A stretch of DNA of 5,988 nt, taken from contig CAKOVX010000024.1 in the NCBI GenBank assembly GCA_934122155.1, forward strand, positions 1 through 5,988, written 5' to 3'. Source of the stretch: an uncultured Clostridia bacterium. Lineage in GTDB: Bacteria > Bacillota > Clostridia > TANB77 > CAG-508. The position numbers and the translations under genes were made by a program. Under the pieces are notes generated by a model that had not been told where the DNA came from, searched no databases, and saw nothing but the letters and a program-made list of their open reading frames with translations. This document shows positions 1-5,323 of this stretch, piece by piece (within the stretch, counting starts at the first letter, position 1; every line of letters begins with the position of its first letter).

Positions 1-506
1 AAAAATATTATGGAACATTTAATATACCAGATGGTGAAGTTGCAACATGTCCAGTAAAAAATAGTGTTAATGGTTATATCACTTACAATACTAAAACAAA
101 ATATAATGATATTGTATTTGAAGACATAAGGTTCGATTTTATAGATGGAAAAATTATAAAAGCAACAGCTAAAGAAAAAACAAAAGAACTAAATGAAATT
201 CTTGATACTGATGATGGAGCTAGATATATTGGAGAATTTGCATTTGGGCTAAATCCATATGTTAATAATACAATGTGTGATACCTTATTTGATGAAAAAA
301 TAAATGGAAGTTTTCATTTAACTCCCGGAATGGCTCTAGAAGAAAGTGATAACGGAAATAGATCAGCAATTCATTGGGATATAGTTAAAATTCTTAGAAA
401 AGAATTTGGCGGTGGCAAAATTTACTTTGATGATATACTAATAATGCAAGATGGAAAATTCACATTAGAAGAGTTGAAAAAATTAAATGCTGAAAATTTA
501 AAATAA
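1..506 (+). CDS. M29 family aminopeptidase, C-terminal part (5' end outside window)
   Basis: This is the C-terminal part (168 codons from base 3) of a cytoplasmic metallo-aminopeptidase of peptidase family M29 (AmpT/AmpS/PepS type), which removes N-terminal residues from peptides using a two-metal centre. The frame is open from the window edge, so the Met codon at 273 is internal and is not the start. Visible family motifs are NIPDGEV (Glu at 36-38), ARYIGEFAFG (Glu at 234-236), FHLTPG (His at 315-317), NGNRSAIHWD (His 372-374, Asp 378-380) and GGGKIYFDDILI. The two Glu are 66 residues apart, the same spacing as I recall for Glu250/Glu316 of Thermus AmpT. These Glu, His, His and Asp are the expected metal ligands. 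One oddity is that the position seven residues after the first His, where I expect Tyr, is Leu (336-338). The gene ends 6 bases before an intrinsic terminator and looks unrelated to the downstream genes. Confidence 0.9.
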   Translation, partial: KYYGTFNIPDGEVATCPVKNSVNGYITYNTKTKYNDIVFEDIRFDFIDGKIIKATAKEKTKELNEILDTDDGARYIGEFAFGLNPYVNNTMCDTLFDEKINGSFHLTPGMALEESDNGNRSAIHWDIVKILRKEFGGGKIYFDDILIMQDGKFTLEELKKLNAENLK

Positions 507-511
507 ACATT

Positions 512-545
512 AAAACAGAGTTTTATGATTAGAACTCTGTTTTTA
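512..545 (+). terminator. Intrinsic terminator of the M29 gene
   Basis: A perfect 8-bp stem, ACAGAGTT (515-522) with AACTCTGT (533-540), encloses a 10-nt loop. It is extended by AAA (512-514) pairing with TTT (541-543), and a T run follows. It begins 6 bases after the stop codon, the expected place for a Rho-independent terminator. The A-flanked 5' side could also let it work weakly in the other direction. Confidence 0.85.
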
Positions 546-639
546 TCATAAAAAATAAATCATCATGATTTGAATCATTTAATATCTATGCATTATGATA
601 TTTGATTTTGTTAAGATCATCTTTAGAAATTTGTCTTAT

Positions 640-706
640 AAAAGTTAATAATCTGGATAATTTAAATAGTTTAGGTAAATTATTAAGTAATAATTTACCT
701 AAACTA
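640..706. repeat. Hairpin repeat A (first copy of a two-copy element)
   Basis: This is a perfect 19-bp inverted repeat, 667-685 with 688-706 (TAGTTTAGGTAAATTATTA and its complement), with only 2 bases between the arms, so the loop in RNA would open to about 6-8 nt. About 27 bases upstream of the stem are also conserved in the second copy at 5347-5412 (pattern AAAAGYTAATAAT, then GATAATTTAARTAGTTT). Both copies have the same orientation. No T run follows, so it is not an ordinary terminator. Its identity is unknown to me; it behaves like a dispersed palindromic element. Confidence 0.75.
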
Positions 707-873
707 TAGACAACTATTTGCTTTTATAATAAAATATGTACAATAGTTTAAAAATAAGGGAGAATATAATAAAAAATTTGTTGTTTGAATAATTAATCAA
801 AACACTGAAATGTAAGGATTTGTGAAGAATAGACAGATTGTTAAAAATGTGTTGTTCAAAATAAATGTCGAAC

Positions 874-902
874 TTGTTAAAATTAAAGAAAAGGGTATTA
901 AT
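874..902 (+). promoter_or_regulatory. Candidate promoter of the C45 gene
   Basis: TTGTTA (874-879) and TATTAA (896-901) are separated by 16 bases and lie about 36 bases before the start codon at 938. The match to TTGACA/TATAAT is only moderate, and in such AT-rich DNA this can arise by chance. Confidence 0.3.
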
Positions 903-937
903 AATAGAATAAAATAAAAGAAAGGTGAAAGAACAAT

Positions 938-1975
938 ATGAGAATACTTAATTTGAATGGTACACCATATGAAAATGGTAAGAAGTCAGGAGAGTTTTTT
1001 AAAGAACGATTAAATCTTGATATTAAAAATATTGAAGAAAAACTATATTCTAATACTTCAATTAAAGAGATGGTTGAATATCAATTTAGTAAATTAAAGG
1101 AAGATTTTCCTAAATATTATGAAGAAGTTATTGGAAAAGCTGACGGATTGAATCTTGATCGTTTAGTTTACTTTTCTATTATGTGTCCAGAGATAATAGA
1201 TTTAAATTTTGAACATTGTACAACTGTAGTTTATAGAAAAAATAATGGTAAATTTATGATCTCTCATAATGAAGATGATGATTATATTAGTGGAAATTTT
1301 TGTTTAAGTAAAGTTAAAATAAATGATAAAAATTGGTTCATAACTAATGACATGTATAATATGCCATTTGGTAATGGTGTTAGTTTTAATAGTTATGGAA
1401 TTGTAAAGACAATTAATTATTGTCATAATGATAATTCTATAGCTAATTATACACCTAGATATTTTTCTCAAAGACATATATCTGAATCATCATCAATTGA
1501 TGATCTAATAAAAAGATGCAAGGAAATAAAAAATGCTTCAGGTTATCACGTAACAGCAATTGATATAAATAAAAATGTTGCTGTATCAGTTGAAGTGTTT
1601 AATGATTCAATCGATGTTTTATATATTGATGATTGTTTTGTACATTCTAATCATTTCCTTCGTGGTGAATATGCTAATAAACCGTCACTAGATGATGGTT
1701 CAAATAGTTGCTTTAGATATGAAAAAGCAAGGGAGTTACTGTTAAACATGGATATAAAATGTTTAACAGATTTAAAAAGTATTTTAGATTATCGATCTAA
1801 AGATGATACATTTTTTGAATCGATATTGCAAACAAAGAAAGATCCATATGAAACTATTTTTAATTTTTCTTATGATACTGAAAATAAGGAAAAAGTGTTT
1901 TTAGATGCTTATGCAGTCGGAAAAAAAGTTGCTTTAGATTATAATATTGATGGAGTATATCAAGCCTTAAGTTGA
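938..1975 (+). CDS. C45-type Ntn-hydrolase (acyl-CoA:6-aminopenicillanate acyltransferase family)
   Basis: The 345-residue protein belongs to the linear-amide hydrolase/acyltransferase group of N-terminal-nucleophile enzymes (peptidase family C45), which cleave or transfer acyl groups on amides. The key motif is HCTTVVYRKNNGKFMISHNEDDD: Cys94, after His93, is the expected nucleophile, exposed by autocatalytic cleavage of the proprotein into a chain of about 93 residues and one of about 252. The HNED motif (110-113) follows the first strands. HSNHF (236-240), with Asn238, and SCFRYEKARELL (257-268), with Arg260, are typical later motifs. No signal peptide or membrane segment is seen, so it is probably cytoplasmic. 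The ATG at 938 has an AAAGGTG site at 921-927. The gene starts the accessory gene row, 128 bases before the acetyltransferase gene. The real substrate is unknown; penicillin-related chemistry is only the family's name-giving example. Confidence 0.85.
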   Translation: MRILNLNGTPYENGKKSGEFFKERLNLDIKNIEEKLYSNTSIKEMVEYQFSKLKEDFPKYYEEVIGKADGLNLDRLVYFSIMCPEIIDLNFEHCTTVVYRKNNGKFMISHNEDDDYISGNFCLSKVKINDKNWFITNDMYNMPFGNGVSFNSYGIVKTINYCHNDNSIANYTPRYFSQRHISESSSIDDLIKRCKEIKNASGYHVTAIDINKNVAVSVEVFNDSIDVLYIDDCFVHSNHFLRGEYANKPSLDDGSNSCFRYEKARELLLNMDIKCLTDLKSILDYRSKDDTFFESILQTKKDPYETIFNFSYDTENKEKVFLDAYAVGKKVALDYNIDGVYQALS

Positions 1976-1985
1976 AATTAAAAAG

Positions 1986-2059
1986 TTGTAGTATAAATCT
2001 TGGAAAGCTGAAGATGAAAGTATAAAAATAAATATACTAAAGTTAAATACTACAGTTTT
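1986..2059 (+). terminator. Nested hairpins after the C45 gene, possible weak terminator
   Basis: TGTAGTAT (1987-1994) pairs with ATACTACA (2047-2054), followed by GTTTT. Inside, AGTATA (2019-2024) pairs with TATACT (2033-2038) around an 8-nt loop. The outer loop is long and the T run is short, so it may attenuate or process the transcript rather than terminate it. Read-through would join the C45 gene to the next two genes. Confidence 0.35.
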
Positions 2060-2103
2060 AAAAATAAATAGAAATAATAGAAAATGATTAGGAGTAAATA
2101 TAA

Positions 2104-2586
2104 ATGAATACAATGAATGAAATTACAATAGTTGATTTAGAAAATGAGCAAAAATATCTAAAAGAAGTATCAGAGTGGATATGGAAAGAGTGGTCAAAAG
2201 AAAATGGTGCAAAATTAGAAGATGTTATATATAGGACAAGACACTCCATTAATAAGAATGATATACCAAAGATGTTTATTGCTAAACATAATAGTGAAGT
2301 AATAGGCGTAGTATCTTTATGGGTAAATGATTTAAAATCAAGACAAGATTTATTTCCTTGGATGGCAACTTTATATGTAAAAAAAGACTATAGAAATAAA
2401 GGTGTAGGAAAGATGCTGCAACAAGTAAGTATAGAATATGCTAGGCAAAAAAATTACAATTATTTATATTTAATCACAGAACATAATAATTATTACGAAA
2501 AAACAGGATGGGAGTATATAGAAGACGCACCATTAGATAATGGTAAATATGAAAGAATCTATAGATATGATTTAAAAAGGAGGTAG
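2104..2586 (+). CDS. GNAT family N-acetyltransferase
   Basis: The 160-residue protein is a GCN5-related N-acetyltransferase, which moves an acetyl group from acetyl-CoA to an amine. The acetyl-CoA pyrophosphate-binding motif R/QxxGxG/A is RNKGVG (97-102), directly after a strand with WMATLYVKKDY (86-96). The closing motif YYEKTGWEYI (130-139) matches the usual end of the fold. The Trp-rich start (WIWKEW, 25-30) and an acidic, aromatic middle resemble small-molecule (aminoglycoside-type) acetyltransferases more than ribosomal-protein ones, but I cannot name the substrate. The ATG at 2104 has AGGAG at 2090-2094, 9 bases away; a second ATG at 2113 is less well placed. The end of the gene carries the ribosome binding site of the next gene, so the two are coupled. 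Confidence 0.88.
   Translation: MNTMNEITIVDLENEQKYLKEVSEWIWKEWSKENGAKLEDVIYRTRHSINKNDIPKMFIAKHNSEVIGVVSLWVNDLKSRQDLFPWMATLYVKKDYRNKGVGKMLQQVSIEYARQKNYNYLYLITEHNNYYEKTGWEYIEDAPLDNGKYERIYRYDLKRR
2578..2583 (+). promoter_or_regulatory. Ribosome binding site inside the GNAT gene that fixes a TTG start
   Basis: A full AGGAGG lies in the last Arg codons of the acetyltransferase gene, just before its TAG stop, and 9 bases upstream of TTG at 2593. This supports TTG as the hydrolase start over the in-frame ATG at 2638, and indicates translational coupling. Confidence 0.85.
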
Positions 2587-2592
2587 TTATTA

Positions 2593-3453
2593 TTGAAACA
2601 AGAATTAGTTAGAATAAATTCTACAGATAACATTGAAATGGTAGGAATTCTATATGAGCCAGAAATAATTGGCAATAAGATAGTAGTTCATGTTCATGGA
2701 TTATGTGGTAATTTTTATGAAAATAGATTTCTTGATATATTAGCAAAAACATATACCGATAAAGGAATAAGTTTCTTAACTTTTAATAATAGAGGTACTA
2801 ATTTCATTTCAGAATTATTAAAAGGTAATGAGTTTAAAGTAATTGGTGGATGCTATGAAAAGTTTAATGATTGCATATTAGATATTGATGGAGCAATAAA
2901 CTTTGTTAAAGAAAAAGGTTATTCAGATATTATTTTGGAAGGCCATAGTTATGGCTGTAACAAAATATCTTATTACTATAACAAGAAAAAAGACAAAAGT
3001 ATAAGCAAAATTGTATTATTAGCGCCATGTGATATTCCACAAGAATGTGTAAAGTGGTTAAGCAAAGAAGAATTAGAGAAAGCAAAGAAAGAATCAACAA
3101 GATTAGTTAATGAAGGAAAAGAAAATGAATTAATTGATTTTTCTGTAAACGCTAATGGTAAAATTGCAGCTGGAACATATTATAATGATTTTTTACCCAA
3201 TGGAGAAAATGACTTTATTAGATATAGCGAAGGAATAAATGGAAGAAGTAAAGTTCTAAATGATATTGATATTCCAGTATTAGTTGCTTTTGGAGATGAA
3301 GATGAGTGTGTATTAACACAAGATATGGAAATAGTAAAAGGCTACTTGAATAATAACATTAAAGAATGTAATATTCAAATTATAAAAGGTGCAGATCATT
3401 CTTATACAGATAAGTGTAAAGAATTAGGTCAGATAATAGAACAGAATATATAA
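2593..3453 (+). CDS. Alpha/beta hydrolase (DUF1749-like)
   Basis: The 286-residue protein has the serine hydrolase plan. HVHGLCGNF (33-41) forms the oxyanion-hole turn, and FNNRGTN (64-70) follows strand 4. LEGHSYGCNK (115-124) is the nucleophile elbow, with Ser119 in G-H-S-Y-G. FGDEDE (233-238) supplies the acid (Asp235 or Asp237), and GADHSY (266-271) supplies His269. An insertion of about 70 residues after strand 6 (150-215) is the usual lid. The long N-terminal strand pair and the HGL/RG/GHSYG pattern recall the DUF1749 group, which includes the fungal siderophore esterase SidJ; this is a likeness, not proof of function. No signal peptide is seen. The start is TTG, and translation is coupled to the acetyltransferase. 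With the C45 enzyme it could remove acyl groups or esters from a compound that the GNAT acetylates, but the substrate is unknown. Confidence 0.85.
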   Translation: MKQELVRINSTDNIEMVGILYEPEIIGNKIVVHVHGLCGNFYENRFLDILAKTYTDKGISFLTFNNRGTNFISELLKGNEFKVIGGCYEKFNDCILDIDGAINFVKEKGYSDIILEGHSYGCNKISYYYNKKKDKSISKIVLLAPCDIPQECVKWLSKEELEKAKKESTRLVNEGKENELIDFSVNANGKIAAGTYYNDFLPNGENDFIRYSEGINGRSKVLNDIDIPVLVAFGDEDECVLTQDMEIVKGYLNNNIKECNIQIIKGADHSYTDKCKELGQIIEQNI

Positions 3454-3486
3454 AGAAATGTAAAAATAGAATGGAGAAATTAAACA

Positions 3487-3519
3487 ATGAAAGATTTATT
3501 AAAAATTGTTTTGATGTGA
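3487..3519 (+). CDS. 10-codon ORF with a ribosome binding site, possible gene stub
   Basis: ATG at 3487 is preceded by GGAGA (3473-3477) at 9 bases and encodes MKDLLKIVLM, then TGA. It lies 33 bases after the hydrolase stop. The good ribosome binding site and operon-like position suggest either the start of a third gene truncated when the AT-rich region arose, or a real micropeptide. Nothing after the stop continues the frame convincingly. Confidence 0.25.
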   Translation: MKDLLKIVLM

Positions 3520-3580
3520 TAATATTTAGATTACTAAATTAATTTCCATAAAAATAAGTAGAGTAGGGAAGATAGTTATA

Positions 3581-3627
3581 TTTTTTTATTTTTTAATATA
3601 TGCATTTTATATTAAAAAATAAAAAAA
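3581..3627. repeat. 20-bp perfect AT-only hairpin
   Basis: The arm 3581-3600 is exactly complementary to 3608-3627, leaving the 7-nt loop TGCATTT. Each arm consists of A/T only, with long T and A runs. It could stop transcription in either direction after the enzyme operon, or mark the left edge of the non-coding element. Confidence 0.8.
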
Positions 3628-3743
3628 ATATTTTGTGCAAAGTTTTTTATAAAATAGAATTTGCTTCAGATTTATAATTAAAAATTTTTAAAATTATAAA
3701 TTAGAGATTTTAATTTTATAGAATCTTAAAAAGCGAACATTTG

Positions 3744-3779
3744 TTAATTGCAAATTTTAATATTTAGTTTTGCAATTAA
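3744..3779. repeat. 11-bp hairpin overlapping a shared 15-nt block
   Basis: TTAATTGCAAA (3744-3754) pairs with TTTGCAATTAA (3769-3779) around a 14-nt loop. Its 5' arm overlaps CGAACATTTGTTAAT (3734-3748), a block found again at 5730-5744, where it is also part of a hairpin. Confidence 0.6.
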
Positions 3780-3827
3780 TATATATTTAATTATTATAAT
3801 TTAAACTTACGAAAATCAATTTTAAGC

Positions 3828-3853
3828 AATTATAATATTGCAATATTATAATT
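3828..3853. repeat. 26-bp perfect palindrome
   Basis: The palindrome is centred between 3840 (G) and 3841 (C); its halves run AATTATAATATTG and CAATATTATAATT. It directly follows core unit 1, taking the place of the TTTTNATNTTTAAG segment seen in units 2 and 3. It may form a cruciform or an RNA hairpin. Confidence 0.8.
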
Positions 3854-4093
3854 TTTCATCTAAATATTAAATTTAGATTTATTTAAGTTGTTTATAAAAA
3901 TTTTAGTTATATATATGCAATTTTTTATAATTATCTGCAGATACTAAAGTAATCTCTAAAAAGCCTAAAATAACGGCTTACGAGAATCGACTTTAAGCTA
4001 TTTTCATATTTAAGCCATATAACTTGTTGTTTAGTATTTGATAAAAATATTGATAATTCCAAGTTTGAGAGTTTTTAGATAAAAAATGACTAA

Positions 4094-4125
4094 TTTTTTT
4101 ATACACATATATAAGTATAAAAAAA
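4094..4125. repeat. 11-bp perfect hairpin before core unit 3
   Basis: TTTTTTTATAC (4094-4104) pairs with GTATAAAAAAA (4115-4125) around a 10-nt loop. It lies 12 bases before the small GTCA/TGAC hairpin of core unit 3. Confidence 0.65.
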
Positions 4126-4381
4126 TACAAAAATAGGTCAAAAAAGTGACGCGCGAGAATCGATTTTAAGCCGTTTTTATTTTTAAGACTTATAGTTTGT
4201 TGTTGCTAAAATACGGCAAATATAGAGAAATAAGCATTTTGAAGATTCTTGGAAAAATTATATAAAATATAATATGAAATAAAAATTATTAAGTAACGAA
4301 ATTAAATTTTAAATAGAAAAATTATTTAGATGCAAAATTATAAAACTGATTTAAAATTGATTTTAGAAATAAATATCTAGG

Positions 4382-4515
4382 ACTAGACTAACGTTATTAC
4401 AAGTAATAAACGACAGTTAATAAATAGCTAGCAAAGCCGTTAAGGCTAGTAGTTACAAAAACTTGTGGGTAGGACTCTAAAATGGGTTCTATTATTTTTA
4501 CTCCTATCTCTTTTT
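4382..4515 (+). ncRNA. Foldable, less AT-rich segment, candidate structured RNA
   Basis: This stretch has more G and C than its surroundings and folds by hand into a chain of helices. TAAC/GTTA encloses CGTT-ATTA / TAAT-A-ACG with a CAAG loop (about 4389-4419). CTAGC/GCTAG (4428-4432 with 4445-4449) competes with AGCC/GGCT (4435-4447). ACAA/TTGT is at 4455-4466. TAGGACTC/GGGTTCTA (4470-4477 with 4484-4491) has two G-U pairs. An alternative helix GGTAGGA/TCCTATC (4468-4474 with 4502-4508), followed by TCTTTTT, excludes the previous one and looks like a terminator arm, so a switch is conceivable. I do not recognise a known riboswitch. Confidence 0.4.
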
Positions 4516-4564
4516 GCACAAAACTTTGATAATACAAACTAAATGTAACTTCTTAGAAAAATTG

Positions 4565-4598
4565 TTGAATAATAGGTAAAATATCTTTACTTATTCAA
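4565..4598. repeat. 13-bp hairpin with a 3-nt bulge
   Basis: TTGAATAA (4565-4572), a TAG bulge, and GTAAA (4576-4580) pair with TTTAC (4586-4590) and TTATTCAA (4591-4598) around the 5-nt loop ATATC. All 13 pairs are Watson-Crick. It lies 38 bases before the tRNA-like fold. Confidence 0.6.
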
Positions 4599-4635
4599 GA
4601 AAATATGATATATATTTGATATAAATAATAATATA

Positions 4636-4684
4636 AGAGCTATATATTTAGGAATATAATTAGGTTCAAATCCTAATAGCTCTA
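4636..4684 (+). ncRNA. 49-nt tRNA-like fold lacking an anticodon arm
   Basis: A perfect 7-bp acceptor-like stem, AGAGCTA (4636-4642) with TAGCTCT (4677-4683), is closed by a single A. Just inside it is a textbook T arm: TTAGG (4660-4664), loop TTCAAAT (4665-4671), CCTAA (4672-4676). This includes the conserved G-C pair next to the loop and the TTCRA loop pattern, and the T arm abuts the 3' acceptor strand with no gap, as in tRNA. The 5' side continues T-A (as positions 8-9 of tRNA) and a hairpin TATT/AATA, extendable to 6 bp, with loop TAGG, whose GG could dock on the T loop as in a D arm. No anticodon arm and no CCA are encoded. It could be a tRNA mimic, a processing signal, or a deleted phage tRNA. 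The pairing is seen directly; the function is unknown. Confidence 0.5.
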
Positions 4685-4827
4685 TTTTAAGAATATGTAT
4701 GAAAGTAGTTGAGGTGTGATTATAACACTATGTAATTGTTCTCCAAGAAAAGCTAATCCTTTTTTATTGTGTTAGCATAATATGTATTATTAAAAATAGA
4801 TACAAATATGAAAACATATTTAATTAT

Positions 4828-4866
4828 AAAAAAAGCAGATAATTGATTGATAATTATCTGCTTTTA
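4828..4866. terminator. Strong bidirectional intrinsic terminator
   Basis: GCAGATAATT (4835-4844) pairs perfectly with AATTATCTGC (4852-4861) around the 7-nt loop GATTGAT. A seven-A run flanks it on the left (4828-4834) and TTTT (4862-4865) on the right, adding 4 A-T pairs and giving terminator tails on both strands. It separates the non-coding region from the promoter of the next gene. Confidence 0.85.
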
Positions 4867-4902
4867 TGCTATTATGATAAATACAAGATGCAAATTACAG
4901 TA

Positions 4903-4908
4903 TATAAT
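4903..4908 (+). promoter_or_regulatory. Candidate -10 box of the deoxyribosyltransferase-like gene
   Basis: This is a perfect TATAAT, 32 bases before the ATG and 37 bases after the terminator. The -35 region (about 4880-4885, AATACA) is a poor match to TTGACA, so the promoter may be weak or need an activator. Confidence 0.45.
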
Positions 4909-4940
4909 GAGTTAAAGTAGTATAAAATTAGGAGGAAAAA

Positions 4941-5312
4941 ATGAAAATATACATTTCACATTCAAGTAAATATGATTATATAAGCAAAATTTATAATCCA
5001 ATCAAAAATTCTGACTTAACTCAATCGAATACATTTTTTTTGCCACATGAGGAAAAAGATAAAATAATAAACACAAAAGATATTATTTCCAATTACGATT
5101 TAGTAATTGCAGAAGTATCATTACCAGCTACTGGACAAGGTATAGAATTAGGTTGGGCAGATTATGCTAGAACACCTATATTGTGTATCTATGAAAAAGG
5201 AATAAAAGTAAGTTCATCTTTGAAATTTATCACAAGTCATTTTATTGAATATGAAGACATTAATGATATGATAAACAAAATGAGAAATTTTATTGAGAAA
5301 ATGGGTAAATAA
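4941..5312 (+). CDS. Nucleoside deoxyribosyltransferase-like / DNPH1-like N-glycosidase
   Basis: The 123-residue single-domain protein has a Rossmann-like fold of the nucleoside 2-deoxyribosyltransferase superfamily, which cleaves or exchanges the N-glycosidic bond of deoxynucleosides or deoxynucleotides. It opens with strand MKIYISHSS (1-9). The family signature is NYDLVIAEVSLPATGQGIELGWA (51-73): Asp53 and the nucleophile-like Glu69 in GxELGxA, close to the DNPH1/Rcl pattern AEVTxPSxGVGYELG. TPILCIYEKG (78-87) is the next strand. The length fits DNPH1-like hydrolases, which are shorter than most transferases. TIR and SLOG domains are distant relatives, and the N-terminal strand alone looks TIR-like, but the GIELG motif favours this family. 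The ATG at 4941 has AGGAGG at 4930-4935. It is monocistronic, between a terminator and repeat B, and flanked by the two structured non-coding regions. It could be house-cleaning of nucleotides or a defence effector; nothing in the window decides this. Confidence 0.8.
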   Translation: MKIYISHSSKYDYISKIYNPIKNSDLTQSNTFFLPHEEKDKIINTKDIISNYDLVIAEVSLPATGQGIELGWADYARTPILCIYEKGIKVSSSLKFITSHFIEYEDINDMINKMRNFIEKMGK

Positions 5313-5323
5313 TAACAAAATAA

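Larger units (their letters stand above)
507..937. other. Gene-free stretch between the M29 and C45 genes
   Basis: Apart from the terminator (512-545) and hairpin repeat A (640-706), I find no convincing gene here. A TATAAT box at 725-730 has no good -35 partner. A GTTC (854-857) / GAAC (870-873) inverted pair with a 12-nt gap, and two copies of TTGTTAAAA (838 and 874), lie upstream of the C45 gene and could be operator or promoter parts, but this is weak. The frame 602-709 (35 codons, TTG start, no ribosome binding site) contains repeat A and ends NNLDNLNSLGKLLSNNLPKL. It resembles the frame over repeat B and could be a decayed coding tail. Confidence 0.5.
3810..4204 (+). repeat. Tandem array of three core units, period about 172 bases
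   Basis: The core CGAGAATCGATTTTAAGC begins at 3810 (unit 1, 16 of 18 matches), 3981 (unit 2) and 4154 (unit 3), giving spacings of 171 and 173. Units 2 (3981-4031) and 3 (4154-4204) align without gaps over 51 bases with 42 identities by hand, including TTAAG and TTGTTGTT further on. A small hairpin lies just before units 2 and 3, with different sequence but the same place: AAGCC/GGCTT at 3961-3979 and GTCA/TGAC at 4137-4150. The segments between cores are not clearly alike. A fourth core is at 5862-5894. I know of no named element with this core. Repeats this far apart and partly diverged fit repeated domains of an RNA better than CRISPR or iterons. Confidence 0.7.
3520..4930. other. Large non-coding, hairpin-dense region (candidate large structured RNA locus)
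   Basis: No long open frame is present on either strand, apart from noise. In order it holds a 20-bp AT hairpin (3581-3627), a 9-bp hairpin TTTATAATT/AATTATAAA (3671-3700), a CGAACATTTGTTAAT block (3734), a hairpin at 3744-3779, core unit 1 (3810), a 26-bp palindrome (3828-3853), a hairpin CTAAAT/ATTTAG (3860-3876), and a palindrome ATCTGCAGAT (3933-3942). Core unit 2 (3981), an 11-bp hairpin (4094-4125), core unit 3 (4154), and hairpins ATTATAT/ATATAAT (4257-4273) and TAAATA/TATTTA near 4310-4330 follow. Then come a less AT-rich foldable stretch (4380-4510), a hairpin (4565-4598), the tRNA-like fold (4636-4684), a GCTAA/TTAGC pair (4752-4776) and a terminator (4828-4866). Several blocks recur after 5470. 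Confidence 0.55.

Noticed and set aside
273..506. Separate 77-residue gene starting at the ATG at 273
   Set aside because: The same frame is open back to the window edge and carries M29 motifs upstream (Glu at 36-38 and 234-236), so this Met is internal.
640..706. Repeat A as an intrinsic terminator
   Set aside because: The stem is AT-rich without a following T run, a proper terminator already lies at 512-545, and a second copy with conserved flanking sequence exists.
736..792. 18-codon ORF starting at ATG 736
   Set aside because: It has no ribosome binding site, its length is expected by chance, and there is no similarity I can see.
3810..4204. CRISPR array
   Set aside because: The repeats are diverged and about 172 bases apart, with no uniform spacers and no cas genes.
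4425..4455. c-di-GMP-I riboswitch, because of GCAAAGCC followed by a GGC arm
   Set aside because: The other conserved parts (GGCAAACC-like start, tetraloop helix and the later receptor segment) are not present, and no gene follows directly.
4636..4684. tmRNA end or normal tRNA gene
   Set aside because: There is no anticodon arm, no CCA, no matching tmRNA 5' partner or tag frame; the two acceptor strands are only 34 bases apart.
4380..4690. Group I intron or IStron
   Set aside because: I could not find the conserved P, Q, R and S core elements, and no TnpA/TnpB gene is in the window.
4941..5312. TIR-domain protein
   Set aside because: Only the first strand (YISHSS) looks TIR-like; the AEVSLPATGQGIELGWA motif fits the deoxyribosyltransferase/DNPH1 family.
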